Assembly: GCF_000316665.1 (NCBI RefSeq)
Contig: NC_019678.1
Span: 5,394,001-5,458,000 of the forward strand
Length of the DNA stretch: 64,000 nucleotides
Direction of reading: 5' to 3'
DNA from: Rivularia sp. PCC 7116
GTDB taxonomy: Bacteria > Cyanobacteriota > Cyanobacteriia > Cyanobacteriales > Nostocaceae
Shown: one piece after another, positions 19,004-28,292 of the stretch
Layout of the letters: each line of letters opens with the position of its first letter
How positions within the stretch are numbered: the stretch's first letter is position 1
The notes under the pieces: generated by a model
What the model was told of the DNA's origin: nothing
Seen by the model: the letters and a program-made list of their open reading frames with translations, nothing else
The model's database searches: none
Program-made: the position numbers and the translations under genes

Positions 19004-19315
19004 CTAATTACTATTGGGAAATTTCCGTACCTGATATTCGGATGACTCTACTATCTCGTAAGTGAATTTCAAGTCTTTATCAAACTTTTCGGTAATAGCG
19101 TCTATCTCTTCTTGCAGAATCGATTTCCACTGTTGTCGCGTTTCCCAACGGATTACCATAACAAGCTCCTCGGGGTCATTTGGGTTGATCCACAGTTCTT
19201 TTCCTAAAAATCCTGGATAATCAACCAGGGCTGCTGTCCAAATTTCAGCGTCTCTTTGGATGTATTTTTCTCGGTCTTTGGGCGATATTCTAAACTTAAG
19301 TAACTCAATTACCAC
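19004..19315 (-). CDS. TIGR03792-family cyanobacterial protein (ABM-like fold)
   Basis: A 103-residue soluble protein, MVIELLKFRISPKDREKYIQ at the start and VIRWETRQQWKSI in the middle. It resembles the small ferredoxin-like (antibiotic-biosynthesis-monooxygenase-type) proteins classed as TIGR03792 in cyanobacteria. The function is unknown. It is alone on its strand, divergent from the phasin-like gene at 19452. Confidence 0.75.
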   Translation of the reverse strand: MVIELLKFRISPKDREKYIQRDAEIWTAALVDYPGFLGKELWINPNDPEELVMVIRWETRQQWKSILQEEIDAITEKFDKDLKFTYEIVESSEYQVRKFPNSN

Positions 19316-19451
19316 CTGCTTTCATTCCCCGTGCTACTTTGCCACAATAGAATTAGCATATTTGCTAAAGTTTAATTCTCAGCATAACTTTATTGTTACA
19401 AATAAGAGCCAACTGGGAAAATAAAGAAGGGAGAATTAGTAGGAGCGCGGT

Positions 19452-19775
19452 ATGGAAAACAATAATTGGATGCAGCAATTGTTAATGCTCGGTATCGGTA
19501 CAACTTCGGTAATGGCAGATAAGCTCAAGGAAGCAAGCGAGCAATTGGTTAAAGATGGCAAGCTCGATCCAGAACAAGCGAAAGCTGTTATGGATGACAT
19601 GGTAGAAGAGCTAAAGTCCGAGCAGGGGAATTGGGACAAAAATATGCAGCGACAAATGAAAAATATATTACAAGATTTGGGAGTCGCACGTCAGTCAGAA
19701 GTAGATGAGTTGCGCGGTAGAATTGACCGTTTAGAGCGTCAAGTACGCGACTTAGAGAACAAGCTTTGGCGGTAA
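19452..19775 (+). CDS. Phasin-like small coiled-coil protein
   Basis: A 107-residue protein that is almost entirely helical and charged. Residues 1-20 (NNWMQQLLMLGIGTTSVMAD) are mildly amphipathic, and residues 75-107 form a coiled coil (VDELRGRIDRLERQVRDLE). The pattern matches the phasin/PHA-granule-associated family found in cyanobacteria, which may bind granule surfaces or act as a general coiled-coil scaffold. No PHA genes are nearby, so a role in polyester granules is unproven. AGGAGCG lies shortly before the ATG. Confidence 0.65.
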   Translation: MENNNWMQQLLMLGIGTTSVMADKLKEASEQLVKDGKLDPEQAKAVMDDMVEELKSEQGNWDKNMQRQMKNILQDLGVARQSEVDELRGRIDRLERQVRDLENKLWR

Positions 19776-19959
19776 TTTAAGGATGGGGGGAGATAAGGGG
19801 ACAAGGAGAGAAGGGTGCAAAAAACATTTGTATATTTATTTTTAATTGCTTTTAACCTTTGACCTTTAACCTTTAACCTTAATAATTGTTCACTGGTTAC
19901 TGTTCTGATTTACACTAAGTTTTGTTCTATTGGTAATCCTATTTTTGGAATATAAGACG

Positions 19960-20502
19960 ATGGCAAGGATACCTCAATTGAAGGCAATTTTTAAGCGTAT
20001 AGGTTTTTTGCTGCTTTGTGTTGTGTTTTTTGGGTGCGCTCAAATCAATACCGAAGCCCCACAGAGTAATGCTTCACAAAACACTATTCAAGAATCACCA
20101 GCGTCTACTACAGTAGCTGATAGTACCACTACAAAAGCGAGCGATAAGAAAATGTCTGACAATGTTGTAACTACTCCTTCGGGATTAAAGTATGAAGTTT
20201 TGCAGGAAGGAACTGGAGAAACTCCTCAAGCCGGACAAACTGTAACCGTTCACTATACGGGTACTTTAGAAGATGGAACTAAGTTCGATAGCTCTCGCGA
20301 TCGCGGTCAACCTTTCCAATTTAAAATCGGTCAAGGACAAGTAATCAAGGGTTGGGATGAAGGACTTGGCATTATGAAAGTTGGCGGTCGTCGTAAATTA
20401 ATCATCCCCCCTGAGTTAGGTTATGGCTCTCGCGGTGCGGGTGGTGTTATTCCTCCTAATGCAACTCTGATTTTTGATGTGGAATTATTGGGAGTTAATT
20501 AG
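19960..20502 (+). CDS. FKBP-type peptidyl-prolyl cis-trans isomerase, lipoprotein
   Basis: The 180-residue product starts at ATG 19960; an upstream TTG at 19930 would add ten residues before a signal peptide. The signal peptide [12 protein letters not shown] ends in a lipobox-like FFGC, so it is probably lipid-anchored and faces the periplasm or thylakoid lumen. The FKBP domain runs from about residue 75 to the end with [27 protein letters not shown] and [16 protein letters not shown], all active-site segments. A strong hairpin at 20598-20636 terminates the transcript. Confidence 0.93.
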   Translation: MARIPQLKAIFKRIGFLLLCVVFFGCAQINTEAPQSNASQNTIQESPASTTVADSTTTKASDKKMSDNVVTTPSGLKYEVLQEGTGETPQAGQTVTVHYTGTLEDGTKFDSSRDRGQPFQFKIGQGQVIKGWDEGLGIMKVGGRRKLIIPPELGYGSRGAGGVIPPNATLIFDVELLGVN

Positions 20503-20597
20503 TATTAGGAATTTGGCATTGGGAATAGATGATTAAAAGTTAGGAGTTATAAAATTACTTTTAATTTTGTAATTGTTGACTTTTTGTTTTAGTAATA

Positions 20598-20636
20598 TAA
20601 AAAGCTCGGTTTCTTCAATGAAAACCGAGCTTTTTG
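20598..20636 (+). terminator. Rho-independent terminator after the FKBP gene
   Basis: AAAAGCTCGGTTT pairs with AAACCGAGCTTTT over a 10-nt loop and is followed by T-rich sequence on the plus strand. Confidence 0.85.
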
Positions 20637-20640
20637 AATT

Positions 20641-20960
20641 TTAATGTCCCAAATGGTGAGCATAATTCGTAATTCGTAATATCACCCTCCGGGTGACGCA
20701 AGCTACGTAATTCGTAATTAATGCCCCATAAATGAAATTTAGGGGCTTCAACTTCGCGTAGTTGACATCCACGGATGAATCCGGGGGCTTCAAACCATTA
20801 ATGTTTTCCCGGTGAAGGTTAAAGGTATTAAAAACCCTCGCAAAGAATGGGAACAACATATTTTAATTAAGGCTCAAATCTTTGCTAGCCAAGAGTTTAA
20901 TCATGTCTTATTTAGGAGGATTTTAAAAATTTGAAATGGCTTTGTGTCAGATTTAAATAT
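20641..20960. other. Palindrome-rich intergenic region, no clear gene
   Basis: The gap holds TCACCCTCCGGGTGA (perfect palindrome), a GCCCC...GGGGC stem near 20722-20756, and several copies of ATTCGTAATT. A plus-strand stretch near 20806-20935 reads as a short protein-like segment (VFPVKVKGIKNPRKEWEQ) without a start codon. It could be the end of a lost gene, perhaps an antitoxin-like one, but this is not supported enough to call. Confidence 0.35.
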
Positions 20961-20975
20961 GCTCCCAATTCCCAA

Positions 20976-23585
20976 TTATGAATAATGACTTGGTTGCGCT
21001 AAGTTTTTAAACTTGGTAAATTGCGGGTCAAATAATAATTTAATAGTTCCGGTGGGACCGTTTCTATGTTTGGCTATTATCACTTCTGCAATTCCTCTAT
21101 CAGGACTGTCGGTGTTATAGTATTCATCGCGATACAGCATCATTACGAGGTCGGCATCTTGTTCGATACTTCCACTTTCTCTTAAGTCTGATAGCATAGG
21201 ACGTTTGTTTGTTCTAGCTTCTACTCCTCTACTTAACTGAGATAATGCAATGACTGGAGCGCCTAATTCTCTTGCTAATCCTTTAATACTTCTGGTAATT
21301 TTTGATAGCTCCTGTACGCGGTTATCCCCACCACCTTCCATTAATTGCAGGTAATCAATGATAACTAAACCAATATCGGTACCGGCTTCTGCTTGCAAGC
21401 GTCTTGCCTGACTACGCATTTCTGTCACGGTAATATTAGGAGTGTCGTCAATAAAAATCGGCATTTCTGATAGTATGCTGATTGCTCTACTCAAGGGTTC
21501 CCATTGAGTTTGACTGATGCGTCCAGTTCTTATATAGGTACTTTCAATTTCCGCTTCGCTGGATAATAGTCTCTGCACCAATTGGTCTTTTGACATTTCT
21601 AAGCTGAAAACAGCAACTGGTAGTTTATATAAGGATGCGATGTTGTGAGCTAGATTGAGACAGAATGCCGTGTTATGGACGCAAATGTCGTTAGCAACGA
21701 AGTTATGGGTGTGTGGAATTGTCAAATCATAAACTTGTTTGTTTCCCATTGGCTCTATAGAAACAATTTCATCCCAATATATATCGCTACTTGCTAATTG
21801 CTGTAATCGCAAATTTTCCAATGCTGTTGCTAATTGAAAAAGCCTTTCTCGCGATAAAGCACGTTTACCAACATGAATATTTGAATAACCTTTAATTCCT
21901 GCCCGTTTGGCTAAACCAGTCCAAGTCTCTTCTTCTTTTGCGACTGCTAACTGCTTCCAAACTTCTATGGGTATTAGATCGCGATTGGTTTGGTATCTTT
22001 TTTGCAGTAATGCTGCTTTTACCTTGACCAATATTTCTTGTTTACCAAAAATACCAATTTCTGATACAAAGTTTTTGATGGCACGAGCGTTGGTAATATC
22101 GAGTTGCCAAGCGGTTCTGATTGTACTTTTATACTTAATCGACCGAGTTTTTAAAGTAGCGATAATACCAAATCTGAGCAGTAAATGCTGTATCTGTCGG
22201 GAAAATTTTTCGTTAACGCAGTAGCAACCTAGCTGCACTTGCCCGCTTTTTAATACGCTAGCCCAACCGTCAATCGCAAACAGGCGATTCAGAAATAAAG
22301 CTATTTGCTGACGCTCTAATGTAAAAACAAAGCCAGGAAGTGTTTTTTCTTCGGCTTTTTTACCCCATAGTTCTAATTCTTGCAGCCACAGAATCAGAGG
22401 ATTGTCTTTTGCTTCATATGTCTCAACATTAAGAATCGGCGATCGCTTGGAGCGTCTTTTCTCTTTAATCTTTAGCTGAGGAGAAAAGTCAGTAACAGAT
22501 AAGGAAAAGTCTTGCACAATTGAAGGGTTATTGTTGCTGAATTTTGGCGTTGTATCTGTTAAACAACCATCACCGATTAAATAGGCTAATAGTTTTACCT
22601 CGCATTCCCGAATTTGCTGCGTACCAAATACCTCTATCTTCCGAGGTACGGCAATTTTATCGCCTACTTTCAATTCAGACAGTTTTCGCCATCCGTTGAT
22701 AGTTAAGTAAGGATGGGTAATAGTTGTCTCAATATACCTTCCCAAACGAGTTTTTACGCCAAATACCGGCTTAATCCCATCATTAATAAATGCCTCTGGC
22801 TTCGTATAACCAAATTTCCAGTTTTTTTGTAGCGTTAGCAATTCTGCTTGCTGATTATTATATATTTCCTTAATCGTAGAAATACTGCCATCACTCAATA
22901 CTAATTCGGCATCTTCGTGCAAGCATTTTCCCATTGACGGACGACCGGCGACGATAATTAAGTCCGAACGCCCAAATCCACTAGTCATTGCATCTAGATC
23001 GTAGAATCCGCATGGAATGCCCGGTAATGCTATTCCTTCGTGCCGTTCTTCAATATCTGTGAAGGTGTTAATCAGAGTATTGGATATATGAACTAAGCCG
23101 CTTGTATTGCGCGCTTGGGCGATTCCAAAAACCTTTTGCTCGGCTTTGTCGATAACACTACGAAATTCGGTTTCAGTTTCGTAACCTAATGAAACTATCT
23201 CATTCCCCGCTCTAATTAACTGCCGTCGTCGATACTTTTCTACTACTAAGGCTGCTAAGGCATCGATGTTTACAGCTGAAACAGTTCTATCTACTAAAGA
23301 AGCTAGTTTATTTCTACCGCCAACCTTTTCGAGCAATTCATGGTCATTTAGCCAACTGAGAACTGAAAGTAGATCGGTGGGTTTTCCTTGAGTTTGTAGC
23401 TGCAACATCCCCGTATAAATATCTTTATGGGCGCTGATATAAAAAGCTTCCGGCTTGAGGATATCGCTAATTCTGCTGATGGCTTCGGGATCTAATAAAA
23501 CTCCACCTAATATGGCTTCTTCTGCCTCTATATTTTGTGGTGGCAGCCGCTCCGCATTCCCTTGAAAATTTAATTCTTCAGACAT
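20976..23585 (-). CDS. dnaB: Replicative DNA helicase DnaB, with intein
   Basis: The precursor is 869 residues; removing residues 221-638 leaves a 451-residue DnaB of normal size, the ring helicase that drives replication forks. The N-terminal domain begins PPQNIEAEEAILGG. The RecA-like domain has GRPSMGK-T (Walker A, split by the intein between K220 and T639), EMSKDQLVQR, LVIIDYLQLM (Walker B), IALSQLSRG and AEVIIAKHRNGPTG. The alternative known intein site RESG-SIEQD is uninterrupted. rplI lies upstream on the same strand, a common cyanobacterial pair. Function depends on protein splicing. Confidence 0.97.
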   Translation of the reverse strand: MSEELNFQGNAERLPPQNIEAEEAILGGVLLDPEAISRISDILKPEAFYISAHKDIYTGMLQLQTQGKPTDLLSVLSWLNDHELLEKVGGRNKLASLVDRTVSAVNIDALAALVVEKYRRRQLIRAGNEIVSLGYETETEFRSVIDKAEQKVFGIAQARNTSGLVHISNTLINTFTDIEERHEGIALPGIPCGFYDLDAMTSGFGRSDLIIVAGRPSMGKCLHEDAELVLSDGSISTIKEIYNNQQAELLTLQKNWKFGYTKPEAFINDGIKPVFGVKTRLGRYIETTITHPYLTINGWRKLSELKVGDKIAVPRKIEVFGTQQIRECEVKLLAYLIGDGCLTDTTPKFSNNNPSIVQDFSLSVTDFSPQLKIKEKRRSKRSPILNVETYEAKDNPLILWLQELELWGKKAEEKTLPGFVFTLERQQIALFLNRLFAIDGWASVLKSGQVQLGCYCVNEKFSRQIQHLLLRFGIIATLKTRSIKYKSTIRTAWQLDITNARAIKNFVSEIGIFGKQEILVKVKAALLQKRYQTNRDLIPIEVWKQLAVAKEEETWTGLAKRAGIKGYSNIHVGKRALSRERLFQLATALENLRLQQLASSDIYWDEIVSIEPMGNKQVYDLTIPHTHNFVANDICVHNTAFCLNLAHNIASLYKLPVAVFSLEMSKDQLVQRLLSSEAEIESTYIRTGRISQTQWEPLSRAISILSEMPIFIDDTPNITVTEMRSQARRLQAEAGTDIGLVIIDYLQLMEGGGDNRVQELSKITRSIKGLARELGAPVIALSQLSRGVEARTNKRPMLSDLRESGSIEQDADLVMMLYRDEYYNTDSPDRGIAEVIIAKHRNGPTGTIKLLFDPQFTKFKNLAQPSHYS
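21672..22925 (-). other. DnaB intein with LAGLIDADG-type homing endonuclease
   Basis: The 418-residue element begins with C (intein residue 1) and ends with VHN before extein T. Block A is CLHEDAELVLSDGS, block B is TTITHPYL with H71, and the C-terminal blocks are VYDLTIPHTHNFVAND and ICVHN. Between them LLAYLIGDGC and LFAIDGWAS are the two LAGLIDADG motifs, so an endonuclease domain is present with acidic residues retained. The insertion is in the most conserved ATP-binding loop of the helicase. The +1 residue is threonine, an accepted splicing nucleophile. Confidence 0.92.
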
Positions 23586-23660
23586 GAACCCGTAAGATAT
23601 TTTTTAATATACAGAACAAGTGAACTATTAAATTTGTAGAACAAATAGTCCGCAAATAAT

Positions 23661-23696
23661 ATGTAGAGACACTGCGGCGCAACGTCTCTACACATA
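23661..23696. repeat. Dispersed palindrome TGTAGAGAC...GTCTCTACA
   Basis: Inverted arms of nine bases flank about 13 nt in the rplI-dnaB gap. It belongs to the same family as the palindrome at 9019-9045. Confidence 0.6.
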
Positions 23697-23809
23697 ATGA
23701 ATAATTTTGAAATAATTAAACCATAGATTTTATGGAAAAATACAAATGTATCTAATTTATCTATGGCTTATCGTAATTATCCGTAGTAGCAAAATGTGAG
23801 CAATCAAAA

Positions 23810-24271
23810 TTACTCGCTAGCTACAACTTCAATATTTACTTTTGCGCTTACGTCAGAGTGTAGTTTAATTTCGGCTTCGTATGTACCCAAACTGCCGATA
23901 TCTGGAATAGTAATACCGCGTTTATCTACTTCCATTTCGGTGGAACCTTGAATAATGTCAGCCACATCTTGGCTGGTAACGGTACCAAAAATGGCGTTGT
24001 TTTCACCAACTTGTTTAGCAATTTTCAAGTTACCAAGTTTTTCCAAAGCTGCTTTTTGTTCGACAGCTTTTTGTTTGAGTTCTTCTTGACGCTGGCGTTC
24101 TAATTCTCTACGACGTTCAACTTGTTTAAGGATACCGGGAGTTACAAAAGTTGCCAAATTTTTAGGAAGCAAGTAATTACGAGCATAACCGGGGGCTACA
24201 TCTACTAAATCGCCAAATTTCCCTAATTTGTAAATATCTTGATTTAATACTAACTGTATGCGTTTCGCCAT
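23810..24271 (-). CDS. rplI: 50S ribosomal protein L9
   Basis: The 153-residue product has the L9 N-terminal domain signature [19 protein letters not shown] near residues 16-34, followed by the long connecting helix ([19 protein letters not shown]). The C-terminal rRNA-binding domain ends with IEVVASE. It binds 23S rRNA at the base of the L1 stalk. It is followed by dnaB on the same strand after a 224-bp gap with a dispersed palindrome, so the two may be separate or loosely linked units. Confidence 0.97.
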   Translation of the reverse strand: MAKRIQLVLNQDIYKLGKFGDLVDVAPGYARNYLLPKNLATFVTPGILKQVERRRELERQRQEELKQKAVEQKAALEKLGNLKIAKQVGENNAIFGTVTSQDVADIIQGSTEMEVDKRGITIPDIGSLGTYEAEIKLHSDVSAKVNIEVVASE

Positions 24272-24833
24272 CTTTCTTTTTCTTCTATTTACTGTGTTTC
24301 AAGCACCGGTTGGGCGTTATTCCAATATTTCGGCGAACAGCCAATAAATCCGACGGTGCTTACCTAAAGCCTACAGATTCTAGCGAAATGCAAGGGACAT
24401 TGGCAACTGTTTATCTAAGTTAAGCAAAAATTAATTATTTTGTAGACATCTTACTTAATTTCTTAATTCAGCTTCCATCGATTAATCTGTGATACTCAAG
24501 CGTATATTTTTTTATCTTCTAAGGATTTATTTTACAGCTGTATCCTAATTTATTTTGATAATTAATTTTCATAATTAGGAATTGAAGAGTTTGTGTTTAC
24601 AGGGTTGCAATTATTGCTTTATTTTTTTGTTTTCTGCTCCGAAGTTAACGCGATTATTTGTCAAGGTTTATGTACAAAAAGTTATAAACTATTTCATCAT
24701 TTGGATGATTTTATAGCAGTATTTTTATACTACTTACAGACTATAAAATTCTACTCAGAAGAGGATTTATTTTTTGTGTCCAGTTGTCAAATTAGAGACA
24801 GTCTTTTTTAGAGTAGATTTATTATAAATTTTT
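24272..24833. other. Intergenic region between divergent rplI and the photolyase-like gene
   Basis: This 562-bp gap is AT-rich. A plus-strand frame at 24593-24811 has poor coding character (low complexity, many F, L and Y) and no ribosome binding site, so I do not call it. No RNA gene or strong hairpin is seen. Confidence 0.35.
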
Positions 24834-25898
24834 ATGGTCGCCAATCCTCCCAAGTCAATAGCTATTACTGCTGAGTCTCATCAACGTTTATGGATGCCCG
24901 AACAAGTTTTATTTACACCATCAGCCTTAGATGAGGATTGGGGACAGCAAATATTAGCTCGTGTAGAATCTTTAGGACTTCCCGTTCAAAAGCTTAAACA
25001 AAATCGTATTACAGGTTTACGGGGAGAGACAGAACGCGAAACCTATACAACGTCTAAGCGTACTTTAGCGGTTGTGACGGCTCCAAAAGGTCAGTTTAAA
25101 CTTACTCCAATTCCACCTTCAGCAGACTGGCAGTTTCACCTAGCTCAAGGATGTCCGGCTCATTGTCAATATTGTTATTTGGCTGGTAGTCTCCAGGGAC
25201 CTCCGGTGATTCGAGCTTATGCTAATTTGCCTGAAATTTTGGATAATCTCAAAAATTATGAAAATTCAGAAAAAATTACTAGCTATGAAGTTAGCTGCTA
25301 TACCGACCCTTTGGGCATAGAACATTTGACTGGAAGTTTAGCTGAATGTATTCGCTATTTTGGTAGCCGAGATAAAGCGAGATTGCGCTGGGTAACAAAA
25401 TTTGACAATGTAGATAATCTTTTATCGTTACCTCATAACGGTAATACTAGATGTCGTTTTAGTATTAATGCTGCTTCTATTTCTCGGAGTTTAGAAGGTG
25501 GAACGGCTTCTGTAATGCAGCGCTTGCAGGCTATTCGTAAGTTAGCTAATAGTGGCTATAAAATTGGTTTTGTTATCGCTCCAATTATGCCTATTGAAAA
25601 TTGGCGCGAAGAATATACTCAACTGCTTGATGCTGCAAGAACTGTTCTTAATTTTGATTGCGATTTGACTTTTGAATTGATTTCCCACCGCTTTACTCCC
25701 GGTTCCAAAGGAATTTTGCAGCAGTGGTATCCTAACAGTAAGCTCGATTTAGATGAGTCAAAGCGCAGCATTAAACGTAATAAGTTCGGTGGTGTTAAAT
25801 ACGTTTATCACAAGGACACCATGAAAGAATTGCGGAATTTTTTTGAAAGTGCGATTGAGGAGCGCTTTCCTGACGCTGAGATTTTGTACTGGACATAA
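24834..25898 (+). CDS. Spore photoproduct lyase-like radical SAM protein
   Basis: A 354-residue radical SAM protein with the three cluster cysteines in CPAHCQYCYLAGS (C-x3-C-x2-C), then PPVIRAYANLPEIL, and SYEVSCYTDPLGIEHLTG with a further cysteine. The pattern matches the spore photolyase (SplB) family, which repairs the thymine dimer spore photoproduct. Cyanobacteria make no endospores, so the true substrate here is unknown; the label is one of homology only. The cell may use it on DNA lesions or on another substrate. Confidence 0.82.
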   Translation: MVANPPKSIAITAESHQRLWMPEQVLFTPSALDEDWGQQILARVESLGLPVQKLKQNRITGLRGETERETYTTSKRTLAVVTAPKGQFKLTPIPPSADWQFHLAQGCPAHCQYCYLAGSLQGPPVIRAYANLPEILDNLKNYENSEKITSYEVSCYTDPLGIEHLTGSLAECIRYFGSRDKARLRWVTKFDNVDNLLSLPHNGNTRCRFSINAASISRSLEGGTASVMQRLQAIRKLANSGYKIGFVIAPIMPIENWREEYTQLLDAARTVLNFDCDLTFELISHRFTPGSKGILQQWYPNSKLDLDESKRSIKRNKFGGVKYVYHKDTMKELRNFFESAIEERFPDAEILYWT

Positions 25899-25965
25899 GA
25901 AGGGAATTGGGCATGGGGTATGGGACTTTAAGCTTAATAACTCCCAACTCCTAATTCCTAACTTT

Positions 25966-26328
25966 TTAGCTGTCAGAATAAGCCATGCCGTTAGCTTCAG
26001 CGTAGCGATGCATAAAACGCATAAATCTTTCCCAATGGTCATCTTGTTCAATTTCAATTTGGCAGTCAACTCTTTTTAACTCATCTCCTTCATCGCCACC
26101 AAAAATAAATTTAGTAGAGGAAGGAGTAACGTTAATTTCTCCTTCTTCATCGGTCAAAAGCATTGTATTTAAAGATTTTTTGGTAAAGCTATTAAATTTT
26201 TCTAATGCTTGTAATTGGTCGAATGTCATTAAAACTATGCGTTTACCGGTGTTCGGATTGCGTCGCAGGCTGACGTTTCCTAATTTTTCGTTTATGCCAG
26301 CAAAAAACTGAATTGAAGGACTAGCCAT
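25966..26328 (-). CDS. psb28: Photosystem II assembly protein of the Psb28 family
   Basis: The 120-residue soluble protein ends DHWERFMRFMHRYAEANGM, matching the conserved Psb28 end, and begins SPSIQFFAGINE. Psb28 binds the cytoplasmic side of early photosystem II intermediates (CP47 region) and is absent from mature centres. The middle part (TFDQLQALEKFNSFTKKSLN) is longer and more divergent than in the main Psb28, so this may be the second-copy type (Psb28-2). I cannot decide without alignment. GGTAATT-type repeats lie upstream. Confidence 0.83.
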   Translation of the reverse strand: MASPSIQFFAGINEKLGNVSLRRNPNTGKRIVLMTFDQLQALEKFNSFTKKSLNTMLLTDEEGEINVTPSSTKFIFGGDEGDELKRVDCQIEIEQDDHWERFMRFMHRYAEANGMAYSDS

Positions 26329-26331
26329 GAT

Positions 26332-26369
26332 TATTGGTAATTGGTAGTTGGTAATAGGTAATTGGTAGT
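26332..26369. repeat. GGTAATT/GGTAGTT tandem heptamers, left arm
   Basis: Degenerate 7-bp units lie just upstream of psb28. The complementary type (ATTACCT) runs at 26537-26570, so the pair forms a large inverted arrangement around about 170 bp of AT-rich sequence. Confidence 0.75.
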
Positions 26370-26536
26370 AAGAAACAGGTTATAAGCTGATGTGCATCCG
26401 TCAGATAAAACTATTTATGATATGCGAATTAATACGCAATAGCTTATCAATGATTGTGTTAGTTATGAAGCTTATTAATCTAGTCAATGCAAAAATATGA
26501 TTCTTTATCAACAAAGCTGAGTTTGTTTGATAATGA

Positions 26537-26570
26537 ATTACCTATTACCCATTACCTATTACCAATTACC
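26537..26570. repeat. ATTACC-type heptamers, right arm
   Basis: Degenerate tandem units complementary to those at 26332-26369, ending shortly before the stop codon of the serine hydrolase gene. Confidence 0.75.
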
Positions 26571-26578
26571 CGTTTAAT

Positions 26579-28114
26579 TTATCTTCTATAAGGATAATAA
26601 TACTGTGAATTGTACCGATTATTTGGATAAGTTGTTGTGGGTATTGTATTGTTTACACCGTTGGGAACGGGATTCGGTAGCGGGGGTTGATAAGTGTTGA
26701 TTCCTGTAGGTGGATTATTTAAATAAGGAGAGTTGCTACTCGGTGGCAGCATATTATTTCCTGGTGTAACCGGCATGGTGACTGGTTGATTAAAGTGTTG
26801 ATATGCCGAACGAGACACGGAAGTAATTAAAGTTTCTGCACGAGAATCATTTCTGGGACGCTTTACCATCACGGCTGCAATGTAGCGTTTACCGGATGGT
26901 AATTCAATTAAACCTACGTCACCTAACATTGCGCCAATATACCCAGTTTTATTGGCTATTCTGGCTCCGGCACCTAAACCTTTGGGTAGTAAATGCCGTC
27001 TTTGATTGCGACGCATGATTTCCAATATTTGTTGGGAGCCTTGCCTTGAAACTAATTGTCCTTTACTCACCATTGCTATTACTTGTGCCAATTCTTTGGG
27101 GCTGGTGGTATTGGTTCCTTGAATGTCGGGTAGTGGATTTTGAAGTGATGTAGCTATTAATCCCCAACTGCGAAATCTTTGATTTAAAGCATCTATGCCA
27201 CCCATGCGGGCAATTAACATATTGGTAGCGGTATTATCGCTAATTACCATCATTTTATCTGCGACTTCCAATGCAGTGAATTGGCTTCCTACTGGCTTGC
27301 TTCGCATATCACCGGAACCACCTGCAATCATATCTTTAGTCATGGTTAGCGGTTCGTTTAGTTTAATTTTTCCTGCTTCTACATCTTGGAAAAAGGCAAC
27401 TAATATCGGTATTTTAATGGTGCTGGCTGCTGAAAATGAAGTGCTAGCATTTATGTCTACATAATTACCGCTATCTAAATTTGCTACGAAAATTCCTGGT
27501 GTCAGATTTGGTGTAGCTGCTACAAGACTTTGTATACTGCTTTTTAAAGGAATTATTTCTTGAGTTAAATATAAACCTTTGGTATTAGCGGGTGTTTGAG
27601 GCTGATTTTTTTCAACTTGAGTTGGGTTGGAAGCTGTCGTGTTTTGATTTGCGGGGTCTAATACTGATAATGCCGTACCTACAATTGCGCCAATTCCTAC
27701 TCCTACAATTAATAAGCGCAATATATAAAGTATTGTTCTCGCCATTGGTTTGAGGCGAGTTTTATTAGATACTTTGACTCTTTTAGTAACTCGTTTATTA
27801 AATTTTAAAGGCGGAATCTTACCGTTTACTGCAGCAGATTTCATGCCTTTAGATGCTGCTTGCGATGCTTTCTTTTTTCTCAGCCAAGTTTCTGCTGGCG
27901 CTTCTACTCTTTGTCGCTTTCGAGGTTTTTTGGCGTTATTGGAGGAAGGATTAATTGTTACACGTGAAACTGTTCCACCTTGTTGGGATGGACGCTGTTT
28001 TCCTGCTGTTTTGACTCTACTGTTTCCCGGCTTTTGGACTTTACGTACTCTTTGACGGCCCTTTGTGGGTTGTCGCCGTCCAGAAGCTGTAAATTTGTAA
28101 CTTGATTCTGACAC
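26579..28114 (-). CDS. Class A beta-lactamase-like serine hydrolase, membrane anchored
   Basis: The 511-residue protein has a long basic cytoplasmic start (residues 1-125), one membrane segment (about 127-152), and a periplasmic penicillin-interacting domain. The active-site motifs are S231-TIK, SDN at 292-294, and KTG at 389-391. The end is rich in proline, asparagine and tyrosine. The order of motifs and GGIDALNQRFRSWGL fit the class A beta-lactamase/PBP-like family. It may be a beta-lactamase or a peptidoglycan-modifying enzyme; the anchor and long tail favour a cell-wall role. Resistance cannot be inferred. Confidence 0.85.
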   Translation of the reverse strand: MSESSYKFTASGRRQPTKGRQRVRKVQKPGNSRVKTAGKQRPSQQGGTVSRVTINPSSNNAKKPRKRQRVEAPAETWLRKKKASQAASKGMKSAAVNGKIPPLKFNKRVTKRVKVSNKTRLKPMARTILYILRLLIVGVGIGAIVGTALSVLDPANQNTTASNPTQVEKNQPQTPANTKGLYLTQEIIPLKSSIQSLVAATPNLTPGIFVANLDSGNYVDINASTSFSAASTIKIPILVAFFQDVEAGKIKLNEPLTMTKDMIAGGSGDMRSKPVGSQFTALEVADKMMVISDNTATNMLIARMGGIDALNQRFRSWGLIATSLQNPLPDIQGTNTTSPKELAQVIAMVSKGQLVSRQGSQQILEIMRRNQRRHLLPKGLGAGARIANKTGYIGAMLGDVGLIELPSGKRYIAAVMVKRPRNDSRAETLITSVSRSAYQHFNQPVTMPVTPGNNMLPPSSNSPYLNNPPTGINTYQPPLPNPVPNGVNNTIPTTTYPNNRYNSQYYYPYRR

Positions 28115-28292
28115 CGCTACTCCTTCTCACCCACTAATTCTGTTAATAAGCTACTAACTAACTCTCGAACCCAACTTTTTTTAGTGCCCCTTCTGAAATT
28201 GCCCTTCGTAGCATTTTTGTGCTTAGTGTAAGCTATTGTTCTTAATTTGGGGAACAATATAATATATATGATTAATATTCTTTCATCTATTT

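Noticed and set aside
20641-20859. 72-residue minus-strand frame after the FKBP terminator
   Set aside because: It runs through palindromic repeat DNA and has no protein-like pattern.
24593-24811. 72-residue plus-strand frame before the photolyase-like gene
   Set aside because: F/L/Y-rich composition from AT-rich DNA, no ribosome binding site, no recognisable motif.
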